The position numbers and the translations under genes were made by a program. The notes under the pieces were generated by a model. That model saw only the letters and a list, made by a program, of their open reading frames with translations. It was not told the origin of the DNA and did not search any database. DNA of 64,000 nucleotides from assembly GCA_963618055.1 (NCBI GenBank), contig CAVERI010000003.1, forward strand, positions 9,937 through 73,936, in the 5' to 3' direction. Below, piece by piece: positions 1 through 7,479 of this stretch (positions are counted from its first letter, which is position 1; each line of letters starts with the position of its first letter). The stretch is from SFHK01 sp963618055 (GTDB lineage: Bacteria; Bacillota; Clostridia; Christensenellales; Aristaeellaceae).

Positions 1-60
1 CTGTACATGGTTCGGCTGGTTTTAAAAGGAAGAAGGACGGAAGATGAGCTACGCGGATGA
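1..60 (+). CDS. C-terminal end of an upstream gene, possibly RimI
   Basis: An open frame enters from the left edge and ends at a TGA at 58-60, giving 19 residues (LYMVRLVLKGRRTEDELRG). It overlaps the tsaD start by 17 bases, so the two genes are probably co-transcribed. In Firmicutes the gene before tsaD is often rimI (ribosomal protein S18 alanine acetyltransferase), whose C-terminus commonly has a similar 'DALYMVL'-like end. The fragment is too short to prove this; it could also be chance readthrough frame. Confidence 0.4.
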   Translation: MYMVRLVLKGRRTEDELRG

Positions 61-1108
61 AGCGAGGGAACGGGCGTGCGAGCTGAAGGCGCGCGGGCAC
101 GCGGTCATACTGGCGGTGGAATCCTCCTGCGACGAAACGGCGATGGCGCTTGTGGCGGACGGCCGCCGCGTGCTGTCGGGCGAAATTGCCTCGCAGGTGG
201 ACACGCACGCGCTGTACGGCGGCGTGGTTCCGGAGATCGCCTCGCGCATGCATGTGGAAGCGCTTGATCCGCTGCTCGACCGCGTGCTGGCCGAGGCAGG
301 GCTGGACATGGACGCGATAGACGCGGTGGGCGTGACGTTCGGGCCCGGGCTCGTCGGCGCGCTTCTGACCGGCGTAAGCTGGGCGAAGGCGTTCGCGTAT
401 GCCCGCCGCCTGCCGCTGATTGCCGTCAACCATATCGAGGGACATGTGAGCGCCAACTTTGTCGCAAATCCGGAGCTGGAACCGCCGTTTGTTTGTCTGG
501 TCGCCTCCGGCGGGCACAGCCATATCGTGAGCGTGGAGCACTACGGCGCGTATAGGATGCTGGGGCGCACGACGGACGACGCGGCGGGCGAGGCCTTTGA
601 TAAGGCGGCGCGCGTGCTGAATATTCCGTACCCGGGCGGCCCGCTGCTGGATAAGCTGGCGGAGGAGGGGAATCCGGAGGCCTATCGGTTCCCGAGGATT
701 CACACGGAGGGCAAGTACGACTTCTCGTTCAGCGGCCTGAAAACGGCCGTGATCAATCAGGCACACACGCTTCGGCAGAAGGGCGAGGAGCTTCGCGTCG
801 CGGACTGGTCGGCGTCGCTGCGCAAGGCAGTCGTCGATATGCTTGTGGATAAAACGCTGGCGGCCTGCCGCGATACCGGCGCGAAGTCCGTGGCGCTGGC
901 AGGCGGCGTCGCTTCCAATCGCCTTCTGCGGCGAGAGATCGAGCGCCGCGGCACAAGGATGGGTCTCAAGGTCTATATGCCGCCGGTGGCTTTGTGCACG
1001 GACAACGCCGTGATGATCGGCTCGGCCGCGTTCTACCGCCTGATGACCGGCAACCCTGCGCCCCTGTCCCTGAACGCCCAGCCGTCGATTCGCCTGATCG
1101 AGGAATAA
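44..1108 (+). CDS. tsaD: tRNA N6-adenosine threonylcarbamoyltransferase TsaD
   Basis: TsaD is the catalytic subunit of the complex (with TsaB and TsaE) that transfers threonylcarbamoyl from threonylcarbamoyl-AMP to A37 of ANN-decoding tRNAs in the cytoplasm. At 354 residues it has the full family length. The ASKHA-fold nucleotide site is visible as AVESSCDETA near residue 24. The metal-binding HIEGH motif is near residue 130, followed by VASGGHSH and GEAFDKAARVL, with a C-terminal ALAGGVASNRLLR loop. The ATG at 44 follows a GGAAGAAGGACGGAAG purine-rich ribosome binding site. The gene overlaps the preceding reading frame, as expected for a tsaB-rimI-tsaD type operon. A long hairpin follows at 1144. 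Confidence 0.97.
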   Translation: MSYADEARERACELKARGHAVILAVESSCDETAMALVADGRRVLSGEIASQVDTHALYGGVVPEIASRMHVEALDPLLDRVLAEAGLDMDAIDAVGVTFGPGLVGALLTGVSWAKAFAYARRLPLIAVNHIEGHVSANFVANPELEPPFVCLVASGGHSHIVSVEHYGAYRMLGRTTDDAAGEAFDKAARVLNIPYPGGPLLDKLAEEGNPEAYRFPRIHTEGKYDFSFSGLKTAVINQAHTLRQKGEELRVADWSASLRKAVVDMLVDKTLAACRDTGAKSVALAGGVASNRLLRREIERRGTRMGLKVYMPPVALCTDNAVMIGSAAFYRLMTGNPAPLSLNAQPSIRLIEE

Positions 1109-1143
1109 ATTTCTTTCGCATCCGAGAAGCTTTTGTACTCCCT

Positions 1144-1187
1144 AAAAGGGACTGCCGCAGAACCATGATTCTGCGGCAGTCCCTTTC
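1144..1187. terminator. 18-bp hairpin, bidirectional terminator between tsaD and the tRNA genes
   Basis: Arms 1145-1162 and 1169-1186 are perfect inverted repeats (AAAGGGACTGCCGCAGAA and complement) around a 6-base loop. The T tract is short on both strands, but the position between convergent tsaD and the tRNA unit fits a shared terminator. Confidence 0.75.
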
Positions 1188-1201
1188 AGAGAATACAAGA
1201 A

Positions 1202-1228
1202 GTCCGTTTCCCTCACGGAAAACGGACA
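1202..1228 (-). terminator. Terminator after the tRNA-Ser pair
   Basis: On the minus strand GTCCGTTTTCC and GGGAAACGGAC pair around GTGA, followed by TTCTTGT. It lies directly downstream of tRNA-Ser(GCU), so it would end the tRNA transcript. Confidence 0.6.
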
Positions 1229-1231
1229 AAA

Positions 1232-1320
1232 CGGAGAAGCCGGGATTTGAACCCGGGCGGCGCTTATCGCACCCTACTCCCTTAGCAGGGGAGCCCCTTC
1301 GGCCTCTTGGGTACTTCTCC
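1232..1320 (-). tRNA. tRNA-Ser (anticodon GCU)
   Basis: The minus strand folds as a class II tRNA. The acceptor stem GGAGAAG (1314-1320) pairs with CTTCTCC followed by discriminator G at 1232. The anticodon arm CTCCC-CTGCTAA-GGGAG carries GCT, which reads AGC/AGU serine codons. A long variable arm and the T-loop GGTTCAAATCC are present. CCA is not encoded. It lies 11 bases downstream of a second serine tRNA, with which it is probably co-transcribed. Confidence 0.95.
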
Positions 1321-1331
1321 ATGATGGCCTG

Positions 1332-1417
1332 CGGAGAGAGAGGGATTCGAACCCCCGGTGCCTTTCGACATCACTGGTTTTCAAGACCAGCGCCTTCAAC
1401 CACTCGGCCATCTCTCC
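1332..1417 (-). tRNA. tRNA-Ser (anticodon UGA)
   Basis: The minus strand shows acceptor stem GGAGAGA/TCTCTCC with discriminator G. The D arm is TGGCCGAGTGGTTGAAGG, the anticodon loop contains CTTGAAA (anticodon TGA, reading UCA/UCN), and the T-loop is GGTTCGAATCC. The long variable arm is typical of serine tRNA. CCA is not encoded. A perfect sigma-A promoter lies 18 bases upstream. Confidence 0.96.
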
Positions 1418-1434
1418 TCGAACCAGCGTTATCC

Positions 1435-1463
1435 ATTATACACTGGCTCCTGCCATTTGTCAA
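1435..1463 (-). promoter_or_regulatory. Consensus promoter for the tRNA-Ser pair
   Basis: Minus strand TTGACA (1458-1463), a 17-base spacer and TATAAT (1435-1440). Both hexamers match the housekeeping consensus exactly, as expected for a stable RNA operon. Confidence 0.9.
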
Positions 1464-1564
1464 CCCCTGTTTTGAGTTTTTTTAGGGCAATCGTGAAATC
1501 GTGAAAGACCGGCACGCGGCAGGCTGTAAAGGGATGGACGAGTGATGTTGGAAATGCGGCGGAT

Positions 1565-1593
1565 TTGACAGAAACGGAAAAACACGGTACAAT
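1565..1593 (+). promoter_or_regulatory. Promoter of the NYN/LOTUS gene
   Basis: TTGACA (1565-1570), 17-base spacer, TACAAT (1588-1593). It is 38 bases before the preferred GTG start. Confidence 0.85.
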
Positions 1594-1631
1594 AGAGAAG
1601 AAGGAAAAGTTTGACGCAAAGGGGCGTTTTT

Positions 1632-2606
1632 GTGGGCACATCGAAATTTGCCGTGTTCGTCGATCTGGAGAACGCGGGCGCGAAGGAATCCATGCTTCAG
1701 AACATCATTGAAAAGGTCAAAATCCGCGGGGATATCCTGTTGGGCAAGGTATACGGCTATACCGACCGCTATTCCAATCTAAAGGAAACCCTGCTTTCGA
1801 ACACGTTCAGTGTGGTTCCGTCTCTCCGATACGGAAAGAATCAGAAAAACAGTCTGGACATTCAGCTGGTCATCGACGCGATGGAGGTTGCCTATACCAA
1901 TCCGCTGATTGACAGCTTTTGCATCGTCTCCGGCGACAGCGATTATATGCCGCTGGTCGGCAAGCTGAAGAGCATGGGCAAGCACGTACTGGGCATTTCC
2001 CGAAGCGAGGTTGCCAGCGGCATTTTCATCAAGGCGTGCAGCGAGTTTATTTTTCTGGAGTCCGTGGTCGCGAAGGCGCCTGCGGAGCCGAAGAGCAAGG
2101 ATCAGACCGGCAGCGATTTGGGCGAGCTGGCCGCGACGGTGGAGAGCATTCTGGAGGATCAGGATGAGGATCAGATGTACGCCAGCGAGCTGAAGGACGC
2201 GCTGATGCGTCTGCGGCCGGACTTCAACGAGCGCAACTACGGCTGTGCCACGTTCGGCAAGCTCATGACGGCGCTGGCCGGACAATCCAAGCGTCTGTGC
2301 GCGTGGACGGAGGATTCGTCCCTGATCGTCGGCCTTTCCGCTCCCGCGGACGCGCCGCAGGCAAAGCTGGACAAGAGCAACTGGATTCAGGCCTTTGATG
2401 GCTGCCTTTCCCGCTTCAAGAAGGAGGGCTTCGAGCGCATCAATCCCTCGATTCTCAAGGCCGATATTCAGGAAAAGTATCCGGATTTCGACGAGAAGGC
2501 GCTGGGCTTCAAGCGCTTCAGCGACGTGATGAAGAAGCTGGAAAAGGAAGGCCTGCTCGTTATCGAGATGGACGGCGCGCACACAATGCTTTTGAAAATC
2601 AACTGA
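1632..2606 (+). CDS. NYN-domain nuclease-like protein with two OST-HTH/LOTUS domains
   Basis: A 324-residue protein, probably an RNA-binding and perhaps RNA-cleaving factor. The N-terminal half is a NYN (PIN-like) domain: FAVFVDLENAG near residue 7 carries the first acidic residue, followed by SLDIQLVIDAMEVAY and the acidic CIVSGDSDYMPLVGKL. The C-terminal half has two OST-HTH/LOTUS-type winged helix regions, around residues 160-210 and 250-320, each with the pattern Y/F-x-x-F-xx-LM and a hydrophobic tail. I chose the GTG at 1632 because AAAGGGG stands 7 bases before it. The in-frame TTG at 1611 has a site that is too close. The NYN/LOTUS pairing is known in bacteria, but its target is not. 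It is transcribed alone from a strong promoter and closed by a strong terminator. Confidence 0.85.
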   Translation: MGTSKFAVFVDLENAGAKESMLQNIIEKVKIRGDILLGKVYGYTDRYSNLKETLLSNTFSVVPSLRYGKNQKNSLDIQLVIDAMEVAYTNPLIDSFCIVSGDSDYMPLVGKLKSMGKHVLGISRSEVASGIFIKACSEFIFLESVVAKAPAEPKSKDQTGSDLGELAATVESILEDQDEDQMYASELKDALMRLRPDFNERNYGCATFGKLMTALAGQSKRLCAWTEDSSLIVGLSAPADAPQAKLDKSNWIQAFDGCLSRFKKEGFERINPSILKADIQEKYPDFDEKALGFKRFSDVMKKLEKEGLLVIEMDGAHTMLLKIN

Positions 2607-2652
2607 AAACCGTCTCCGCGGAACCATTTAGAATCCGCGGAGACGGTTTTTT
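2607..2652. terminator. Strong bidirectional terminator
   Basis: Perfect arms around CCGTCTCCGCGGA / TCCGCGGAGACGG with A-run before and T-run after. It lies between the convergent NYN/LOTUS gene and the nitroreductase. Confidence 0.9.
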
Positions 2653-2654
2653 CT

Positions 2655-3233
2655 CTATTCAATCGGCAGCAGGATGGACGAGAGCGTCCGCTTGGGTACA
2701 TGATGCACGCCGTTTTCGTCGCGATAGTAGGCAACGGAATCGCCCGCCTCCTCAAGCACCACGGTTTCATCCGGCTTTCCAAGCGCGAGAATCAGCGCGG
2801 GATGCGCGTACTCGGGCAGCGCGAGCGCCGTCTTCAGCTCCGGCTTGAACGCGCCGATCATGCAGCCGCCCAGCCCCATTTCCACGGCGCGCAGAAGAAT
2901 CGTCTGCGCCGCGATGCCCAGATCTCGGTCGGCCCCGCGCGGCTCGGCGCAGATGCGCGTGTCCACGCAGATGACGATGAACGCCACGGGCTCGTGACCG
3001 GGCTTCGGCAGAACCATGCCCGGCTTCAAAAGCCCGGCCCACGCCGTCAGGGGCTGAATGCGCTGGTTCACCTCGTCCGTCCACGACAGCGCGTATTTCA
3101 GCGGCTGACGATTCACCGCCGACGGCGTAAGCCGCGCGCAGGAAACCATGTCCTCCAGCTCCTCCCGCGTCACGCGACGCGAGCGATCAAATCCGCGATA
3201 GCTTCGGTTTTTCGCTGCCAGCTCTGTAAGCAT
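2655..3233 (-). CDS. Nitroreductase family protein
   Basis: A 192-residue FMN-dependent nitroreductase-fold oxidoreductase, which would use NAD(P)H to reduce nitro compounds or quinones in the cytoplasm. RSYRGFD near residue 11 is the usual FMN phosphate-binding start. SAVNRQPLKY (around 58-67) is the second FMN contact. IAAQTILLRAVEMGLGGCMIGAF (around 127-149, with G-L-G-x-x) is the family core motif, and the end holds ALGKPDE. The ATG at 3233 follows GGGAGAG with 8-base spacing. The physiological substrate cannot be read from the sequence. Its stop almost touches the bidirectional terminator. Confidence 0.88.
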   Translation of the reverse strand: MLTELAAKNRSYRGFDRSRRVTREELEDMVSCARLTPSAVNRQPLKYALSWTDEVNQRIQPLTAWAGLLKPGMVLPKPGHEPVAFIVICVDTRICAEPRGADRDLGIAAQTILLRAVEMGLGGCMIGAFKPELKTALALPEYAHPALILALGKPDETVVLEEAGDSVAYYRDENGVHHVPKRTLSSILLPIE

Positions 3234-3306
3234 CCTATCATCTCTCCCTTCTCCATCATTTTACCACACGTGCCCGCTCTTCTCAACAGAAAATTTCAAA
3301 TCAAGG

Positions 3307-3335
3307 TTGACCGTTTCACAAAGGCGCTGTATAAT
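3307..3335 (+). promoter_or_regulatory. Promoter of the cobalamin riboswitch transcript
   Basis: TTGACC (3307-3312), 17-base spacer, TATAAT (3330-3335). Transcription would begin near 3342, just before the riboswitch. Confidence 0.88.
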
Positions 3336-3349
3336 AGCACATGTAATCG

Positions 3350-3535
3350 GATCGCGTGTATAACCGCGCGCAAGCGCCGCTCCCTTCGGGGAGCGAAGGG
3401 AACCGGGTGTGAATCCCGGACGATCCCAGTCACCGTGAAGCGGACGGACGGGCACCATGTCACTGCGTTCAATCGTGGGAAGACGCCCGCGCCGGATGAG
3501 GCAAAGTCGGGAGACCTGGTTATGCGGCACGCTTA
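3350..3535 (+). ncRNA. Cobalamin (B12) riboswitch
   Basis: The region has the conserved elements of the cobalamin aptamer in order. These are AAGGGAACCGGGTGTGAATC near 3396, the CCCAGTCACCGTGA segment near 3425 and GTCACTG near 3458. They are followed by GGAAGAC near 3478, GGATGAGGCAAAGTC near 3493 and the closing GGGAGACCTGG near 3509. It precedes a periplasmic-type binding protein gene and is followed by a transcription terminator, so B12 binding is expected to switch expression off. A GGGAAC at 3559-3564 could pair with GTTCCC at 3610-3615 as an antiterminator (inference). Confidence 0.85.
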
Positions 3536-3608
3536 AACAGGCATTGCTCCTTGGGAAGGGGAACATGCAGAAAAGGCGGCGGAGCTATGCCCGTCGGTGC
3601 TTTTTTGT

Positions 3609-3636
3609 CGTTCCCGAAGGGGAACGTTTTTCTTTT
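3609..3636 (+). terminator. Riboswitch expression-platform terminator
   Basis: CGTTCCC and GGGAACG arms around GAAG, followed by TTTTTCTTTT. It lies between the aptamer and the start codon at 3679, so it probably is the regulated terminator. Confidence 0.7.
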
Positions 3637-3678
3637 CCCGGCGCCGTCCGCTTACAATAAAAGAAAGGGAGAAGAACC

Positions 3679-4599
3679 ATGAAGAAATTTGGACTCATCG
3701 CTCTCGTGCTCTGCTTCGCGCTCTTCACCTCCGCGCTGGCCTTCGCGGAGACCGACACCTCCATCACCGTTACCGACATGACCGGCCGTGAGATCACGCT
3801 GGACAAGCCTGCCACGCGCATCGTCGCGCTGACCGCGTCCGACTGTGAAATCCTGTACGCCATCGGCGCCGGCGACACGCTGGTTGGCCGCGGTACGTAC
3901 TGCGACTACCCGGCCGAGGTTCTGAACGTGCCCGCCGTTCAGTCCGGCCGCGATACCAATCTCGAAGAGATCATCGCCCTCGAGCCGCAGGTGCTGCTGA
4001 TGAGCACCATGGCGCAGACCGAGGAGCAGGTTCAGGCGCTGGAAAACGCCGGCATCAAGGTCGTCGTGTCCGACGCGCAGGATATTGAAGGCGTGTACAC
4101 CGCCATCGAGCTGATCGGCAAGCTCATGGGCAAGGACGCCGAGGCGGCTGCCGTGATCGAATCCATGAAGGCCACCTTCGCCGAGGTTGCCGAGAAGGCC
4201 TCCGAAAACGCGGGCAAGACCGTGTATTTCGAGGTTTCTCCGCTTCAGTATGGCCTGTGGACGGCCGGTAAGGGCACGTTCATGAACGAAATCGCCAATA
4301 TGGTCGGCCTCACCAACTGCTTTGAGGACGTTGAGGGCTGGTCGCAGATCTCCGAGGAGCAGGTTATCGCCCGCAATCCGGACTACATCGTCACCATCTC
4401 CATGTACTACGGCGAAGGCCCCACGCCCGTGGAGGAAATCCTTGGCCGCAAGGGCTGGGAAGAGATGACCGCCATCAAGAATGAAGCCGTTCTGAATCTG
4501 GCGAACAATGAGCTGTCCCGTCCCGCGCCCCGTCTGGCCGACGGCGCGAAGATGCTGTACGACTTCATCAACACCGAGGCTGTCGACAAGGCCGCGTAA
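3679..4599 (+). CDS. ABC transporter substrate-binding protein, BtuF-like (probable cobalamin binder)
   Basis: A 306-residue exported protein of the helical-backbone binding protein family used for cobalamin, haem and siderophores. A signal peptide covers about residues 1-23, ending ALAFA before E24. No lipobox cysteine is seen, which is odd for a Gram-positive binding protein. The mature part opens with VTDMTGREITLDKPATRIVA, the typical family entry, then CEILYAIGAGDTLVG and a PQVLLMS segment. The B12 riboswitch upstream points to cobalamin or a related corrinoid as ligand. No permease (BtuC) or ATPase (BtuD) gene is next to it, and a terminator follows, so it must work with a transporter encoded elsewhere or have another role. 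The ATG at 3679 has AAAGGGAGAAG in front. Confidence 0.88.
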   Translation: MKKFGLIALVLCFALFTSALAFAETDTSITVTDMTGREITLDKPATRIVALTASDCEILYAIGAGDTLVGRGTYCDYPAEVLNVPAVQSGRDTNLEEIIALEPQVLLMSTMAQTEEQVQALENAGIKVVVSDAQDIEGVYTAIELIGKLMGKDAEAAAVIESMKATFAEVAEKASENAGKTVYFEVSPLQYGLWTAGKGTFMNEIANMVGLTNCFEDVEGWSQISEEQVIARNPDYIVTISMYYGEGPTPVEEILGRKGWEEMTAIKNEAVLNLANNELSRPAPRLADGAKMLYDFINTEAVDKAA

Positions 4600-4618
4600 G
4601 CGCTTTTTCGTCTAAAGG

Positions 4619-4649
4619 CGATCCGGAGTCCGTCTCCGGGTCGTTTTTT
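4619..4649 (+). terminator. Terminator after the BtuF-like gene
   Basis: CGATCCGGAG and CTCCGGGTCG pair around TCCGT and are followed by six T. Confidence 0.85.
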
Positions 4650-4737
4650 CGTTCAGGGCTTTACAGGCGTGATATAATGGATGTATGCTGGGAGCGTTCC
4701 CGGCAATCACGCGACAGTATACGGGAGGTACCATGCC

Positions 4738-5241
4738 ATGCATGACGAGCTCACGAAGGTAGATATTCAGAAAATGCAGGAGGAAATCGATTACCGCACG
4801 CATGAGCAGCGTCCGAAGATCATCGAGGACGTGAAGACCGCGCGCGCGTTCGGCGACCTGAGCGAAAACTACGAGTACAAGGCGGCCAAGCAGGAGCTGC
4901 GCCGGTGCGACAGCCGCATTCGCTTTCTGAAGCGCATGATCGCCTCCGCGAGGGTGATCGACGCGACCAGCAGGGACGACGAGGTCGGCCTGTTCGACAA
5001 GGTGGAGCTGTTCTATGAGGAGGACAACGAGAGCGAGGTCATCGAGCTGACGACCACGCTGCGCCGCGACGTATTCCACCAGTGCATCAGCAAGGAATCG
5101 CCGCTGGGGCAGGCCATCATGGGTCATAAGGTCGGCGACCGCGTGCTCGTAAAGGCCAGCGACACGGTGAGCTATTACGTGCAGATTCGCTCCATCGAAA
5201 AGGGAGCGGATGACGAAAGCCTGCCGATTCGCCAGTTTTGA
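4738..5241 (+). CDS. GreA/GreB-family transcription elongation factor
   Basis: A 167-residue cytoplasmic protein of the type that enters the RNA polymerase secondary channel and stimulates cleavage of backtracked transcripts. The N-terminal coiled coil (about residues 5-75) carries the tip sequence ARAFGDLSENYEYKAAK, including the acidic D and E needed for cleavage. The C-terminal FKBP-like part has KESPLGQAIMGHKVGDRV. The middle linker differs from typical GreA, so it may be a paralogue rather than the main GreA. The ATG at 4738 follows GGGAGG with a 9-base gap; the upstream in-frame ATG at 4681 has no such site. A TATAAT lies at 4673-4678, but I see no good -35 box. The aldo/keto reductase follows after 31 bases. 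Confidence 0.88.
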   Translation: MHDELTKVDIQKMQEEIDYRTHEQRPKIIEDVKTARAFGDLSENYEYKAAKQELRRCDSRIRFLKRMIASARVIDATSRDDEVGLFDKVELFYEEDNESEVIELTTTLRRDVFHQCISKESPLGQAIMGHKVGDRVLVKASDTVSYYVQIRSIEKGADDESLPIRQF

Positions 5242-5272
5242 TGCTTGAAGTCTATAAATAAAGGAGGCGCAC

Positions 5273-6280
5273 ATGAAGCACGTACCGCTTGGCACAACCA
5301 GCCTGATGGTTTCGCCCATCTGCATGGGCTGCATGGGATTTGGCGACGCGGCGCAGGGTCAGCACACATGGACGCTGAACGAGGCGGACTCCCGCGCCGT
5401 CATCCGAAACGGCCTTGAAAACGGCGTCAATTTCTTCGATACCGCTATTGCATACCAAAGCGGCACCAGCGAGCAGTATCTTGGCCGCGCGCTGCGCGAT
5501 TTCGCCCGTCGGGAGGACGTGGTCGTGGCCACGAAGTTTCTGCCCCGCACGCGGGAGGAAATCGCGGGCGGCGTTTCCGGACAGAGGCACATCGAGCGCA
5601 TGCTGAACCAGAGTCTGCGGAATCTCGGCATGGACTATGTGGATCTGTACATCTATCATATGTGGGACTATCGAACGCCGCTTGAGGACGTGATGGACGG
5701 CCTGAACCGCGTAGTGAAGGCCGGAAAGGCGCGTTACATCGGCATTTCGAACGCCTTTGCGTGGCAGGTGTGCAAGGCGAACGCGTTGGCCGAGCGCGAG
5801 GGCTGGGCGAGGTTTGTGTCCGTGCAGGGGCACTACAACCTGATTTTCCGCGAGGAGGAACGCGAAATGCTTCCCTTCTGCCGGGACGCGGGCATTGCTG
5901 TTACGCCCTATAGTCCGCTGGCTGGCGGACGGCTGGCGAAGCACTCGGGCGAAATGTCTCAGCGCCTGACCGAGGACAGCTACGCCCGCCTGAAATACGA
6001 TGCTACGCAGGCGCAGGACGCGGTGATCATCAATCGCGTCGCGGAAATCGCCGCTCGGCACGAAACCTCCATGACGGCCGTCTCGCTGGCGTGGCTGCTT
6101 CGCGGGGGCGCCGTTCCCGTGGTTGGCATGACGAAGAGACCTCATGTGCAGGGTGCCGTCGACGCGGCAGCGCTCACGCTGGCGGACGAGGAAGCCGCCT
6201 ATCTGGAAGCACCCTATGTCCCACATGCGCTGGTGGGCGTGATGGCGCAGAATACCGCGCAGGCCGTGAACATGTCGTAG
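5273..6280 (+). CDS. Aldo/keto reductase
   Basis: A 335-residue NADPH-dependent oxidoreductase of the aldo/keto reductase (TIM barrel) superfamily. The catalytic tetrad is visible: Asp and Tyr in NFFDTAIAYQSGTSE (about residues 53-67), Lys in VVATKF, and His in LYIYHMWDY. The cofactor region VTPYSPLAGGRL (about 214-225) and the late VVGMTKRPHV segment are standard. The start has a GGAGG 6 bases upstream. It probably shares a transcript with the GreA-like gene. The substrate cannot be predicted. Confidence 0.92.
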   Translation: MKHVPLGTTSLMVSPICMGCMGFGDAAQGQHTWTLNEADSRAVIRNGLENGVNFFDTAIAYQSGTSEQYLGRALRDFARREDVVVATKFLPRTREEIAGGVSGQRHIERMLNQSLRNLGMDYVDLYIYHMWDYRTPLEDVMDGLNRVVKAGKARYIGISNAFAWQVCKANALAEREGWARFVSVQGHYNLIFREEEREMLPFCRDAGIAVTPYSPLAGGRLAKHSGEMSQRLTEDSYARLKYDATQAQDAVIINRVAEIAARHETSMTAVSLAWLLRGGAVPVVGMTKRPHVQGAVDAAALTLADEEAAYLEAPYVPHALVGVMAQNTAQAVNMS

Positions 6281-6332
6281 CCCCGGGTCGCTTGCCAATG
6301 CATCAGCAGGCCGGATTTTAGAGGCGGCCTAT

Positions 6333-6367
6333 AAAAAACGCATTCGGGCTATAGAAACCCGAATGCG
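6333..6367 (-). terminator. Terminator after the anti-sigma gene
   Basis: CGCATTCGGG (6339-6348) and CCCGAATGCG (6358-6367) pair. On the minus strand the hairpin is followed by six T, so it mainly serves the minus-strand gene; it may also stop the aldo/keto reductase transcript. Confidence 0.85.
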
Positions 6368-6381
6368 AAGGAAAACGATTA

Positions 6382-7479
6382 TCATCCGTTCACTTCCACC
6401 ATGTGGATATCCACGGTCTCAAAGCGCGCCTTATTCCAGCATTCGAACGCGCGCATGCGCAGCGTGGCGAAGGACTCAAGGTCGCCTGTTTCGATGGACT
6501 CTATCTCGCGATACCGCCCGTCGCCCAGATTTTCCACGCTGCCGTCGGCCACGGAGCCGGACTTCAGTGCCTCGCCGTTTTCGTCCACAAATTCAAACAC
6601 CAGTCCGTCGTCCGTCGCGCTGAGCAGCAGCGCCTGATCGAGCACGGTGTACTCGATGGACGCGTATGCCGCCACGGGCGTCACGGTCAGCGTGACAGTG
6701 TCCACGCGCACGCCCACGGACGGATACTCCGCCGGCTGCACGTTCTTCAGCACGTGGTTGTTTTCGCTGTGCAGGGTCAGCGGGAAGCTCAGCGGCGTCC
6801 TCTCGACGAAGCCGTTCTTCTCCGGGCTGTAAAGGCCACAGTCCAGCGTCACGTTCAGCGTCTCCGGCGCGCCCTCCGGGTTGCCGAACAGCAGGAACAC
6901 CGCGCGCCCGCCGTCCTCATACACGCAGTCGCCGCCGTCGAAGGTCGTGCTGTCGGCTGAGGGAGACACGTTCACGTATTCCACGCGCGTAAACCCGTTC
7001 TGCTTCGCGTATTCGTCGATGGCCAGCCCCGGCCCGCCGGACCCCGCCGCGGAGATCTTGCAGCCCTGGTCGATTACCCAGACAAGCATTACGCCTTCCT
7101 CCGTAGGCGCGGCCTCCACCACGAGATAGGTGCCGATGCCGTCATACAGCGCCTCGTTCACGGTGAATCGCACGCCCGTCAGCTCGCACGAAGCCAGACT
7201 CGTCTCGATCATCTCCGGATGCTCGTTCAGCCGGTTCTCGCCCACGCGGGCGTAGTAGTGCAGGAAGCGGTCGAGGCCGAACCACTCCGGATTCGTCGCC
7301 GCCAGCGCCACGGCGGATACCAGCAGAAGCGCCGCCGCCAGCGCCACAATTCGAGTTGCCTTTTTCATGTGTTTTCCCTCCTTCTGAAGTCGGAGAGAAG
7401 ACAGCGTTTCATTCACACGCGAAACGAACGCCTCGTCGGGCTCGCCCAGCGCGCGCCTGAAATCATCCTTGCTTACCAT
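6382..7479 (-). CDS. Putative membrane-anchored anti-sigma factor (DUF4179-like)
   Basis: A 365-residue protein with a short cytoplasmic N-terminus (about 1-38), one membrane segment (about 41-60, rich in A, L and V) and a long extracellular domain with beta-rich sequence. The gene overlaps the end of the ECF sigma gene by 7 bases, the usual arrangement of sigma and its anti-sigma factor. The architecture (N-terminal sigma-binding tail, one helix, secreted sensor) resembles DUF4179/RsiV-like anti-sigma proteins of Firmicutes. The extracellular signal is unknown. The assignment rests on context and topology rather than on a clear motif. Confidence 0.65.
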   Translation of the reverse strand: MVSKDDFRRALGEPDEAFVSRVNETLSSLRLQKEGKHMKKATRIVALAAALLLVSAVALAATNPEWFGLDRFLHYYARVGENRLNEHPEMIETSLASCELTGVRFTVNEALYDGIGTYLVVEAAPTEEGVMLVWVIDQGCKISAAGSGGPGLAIDEYAKQNGFTRVEYVNVSPSADSTTFDGGDCVYEDGGRAVFLLFGNPEGAPETLNVTLDCGLYSPEKNGFVERTPLSFPLTLHSENNHVLKNVQPAEYPSVGVRVDTVTLTVTPVAAYASIEYTVLDQALLLSATDDGLVFEFVDENGEALKSGSVADGSVENLGDGRYREIESIETGDLESFATLRMRAFECWNKARFETVDIHMVEVNG

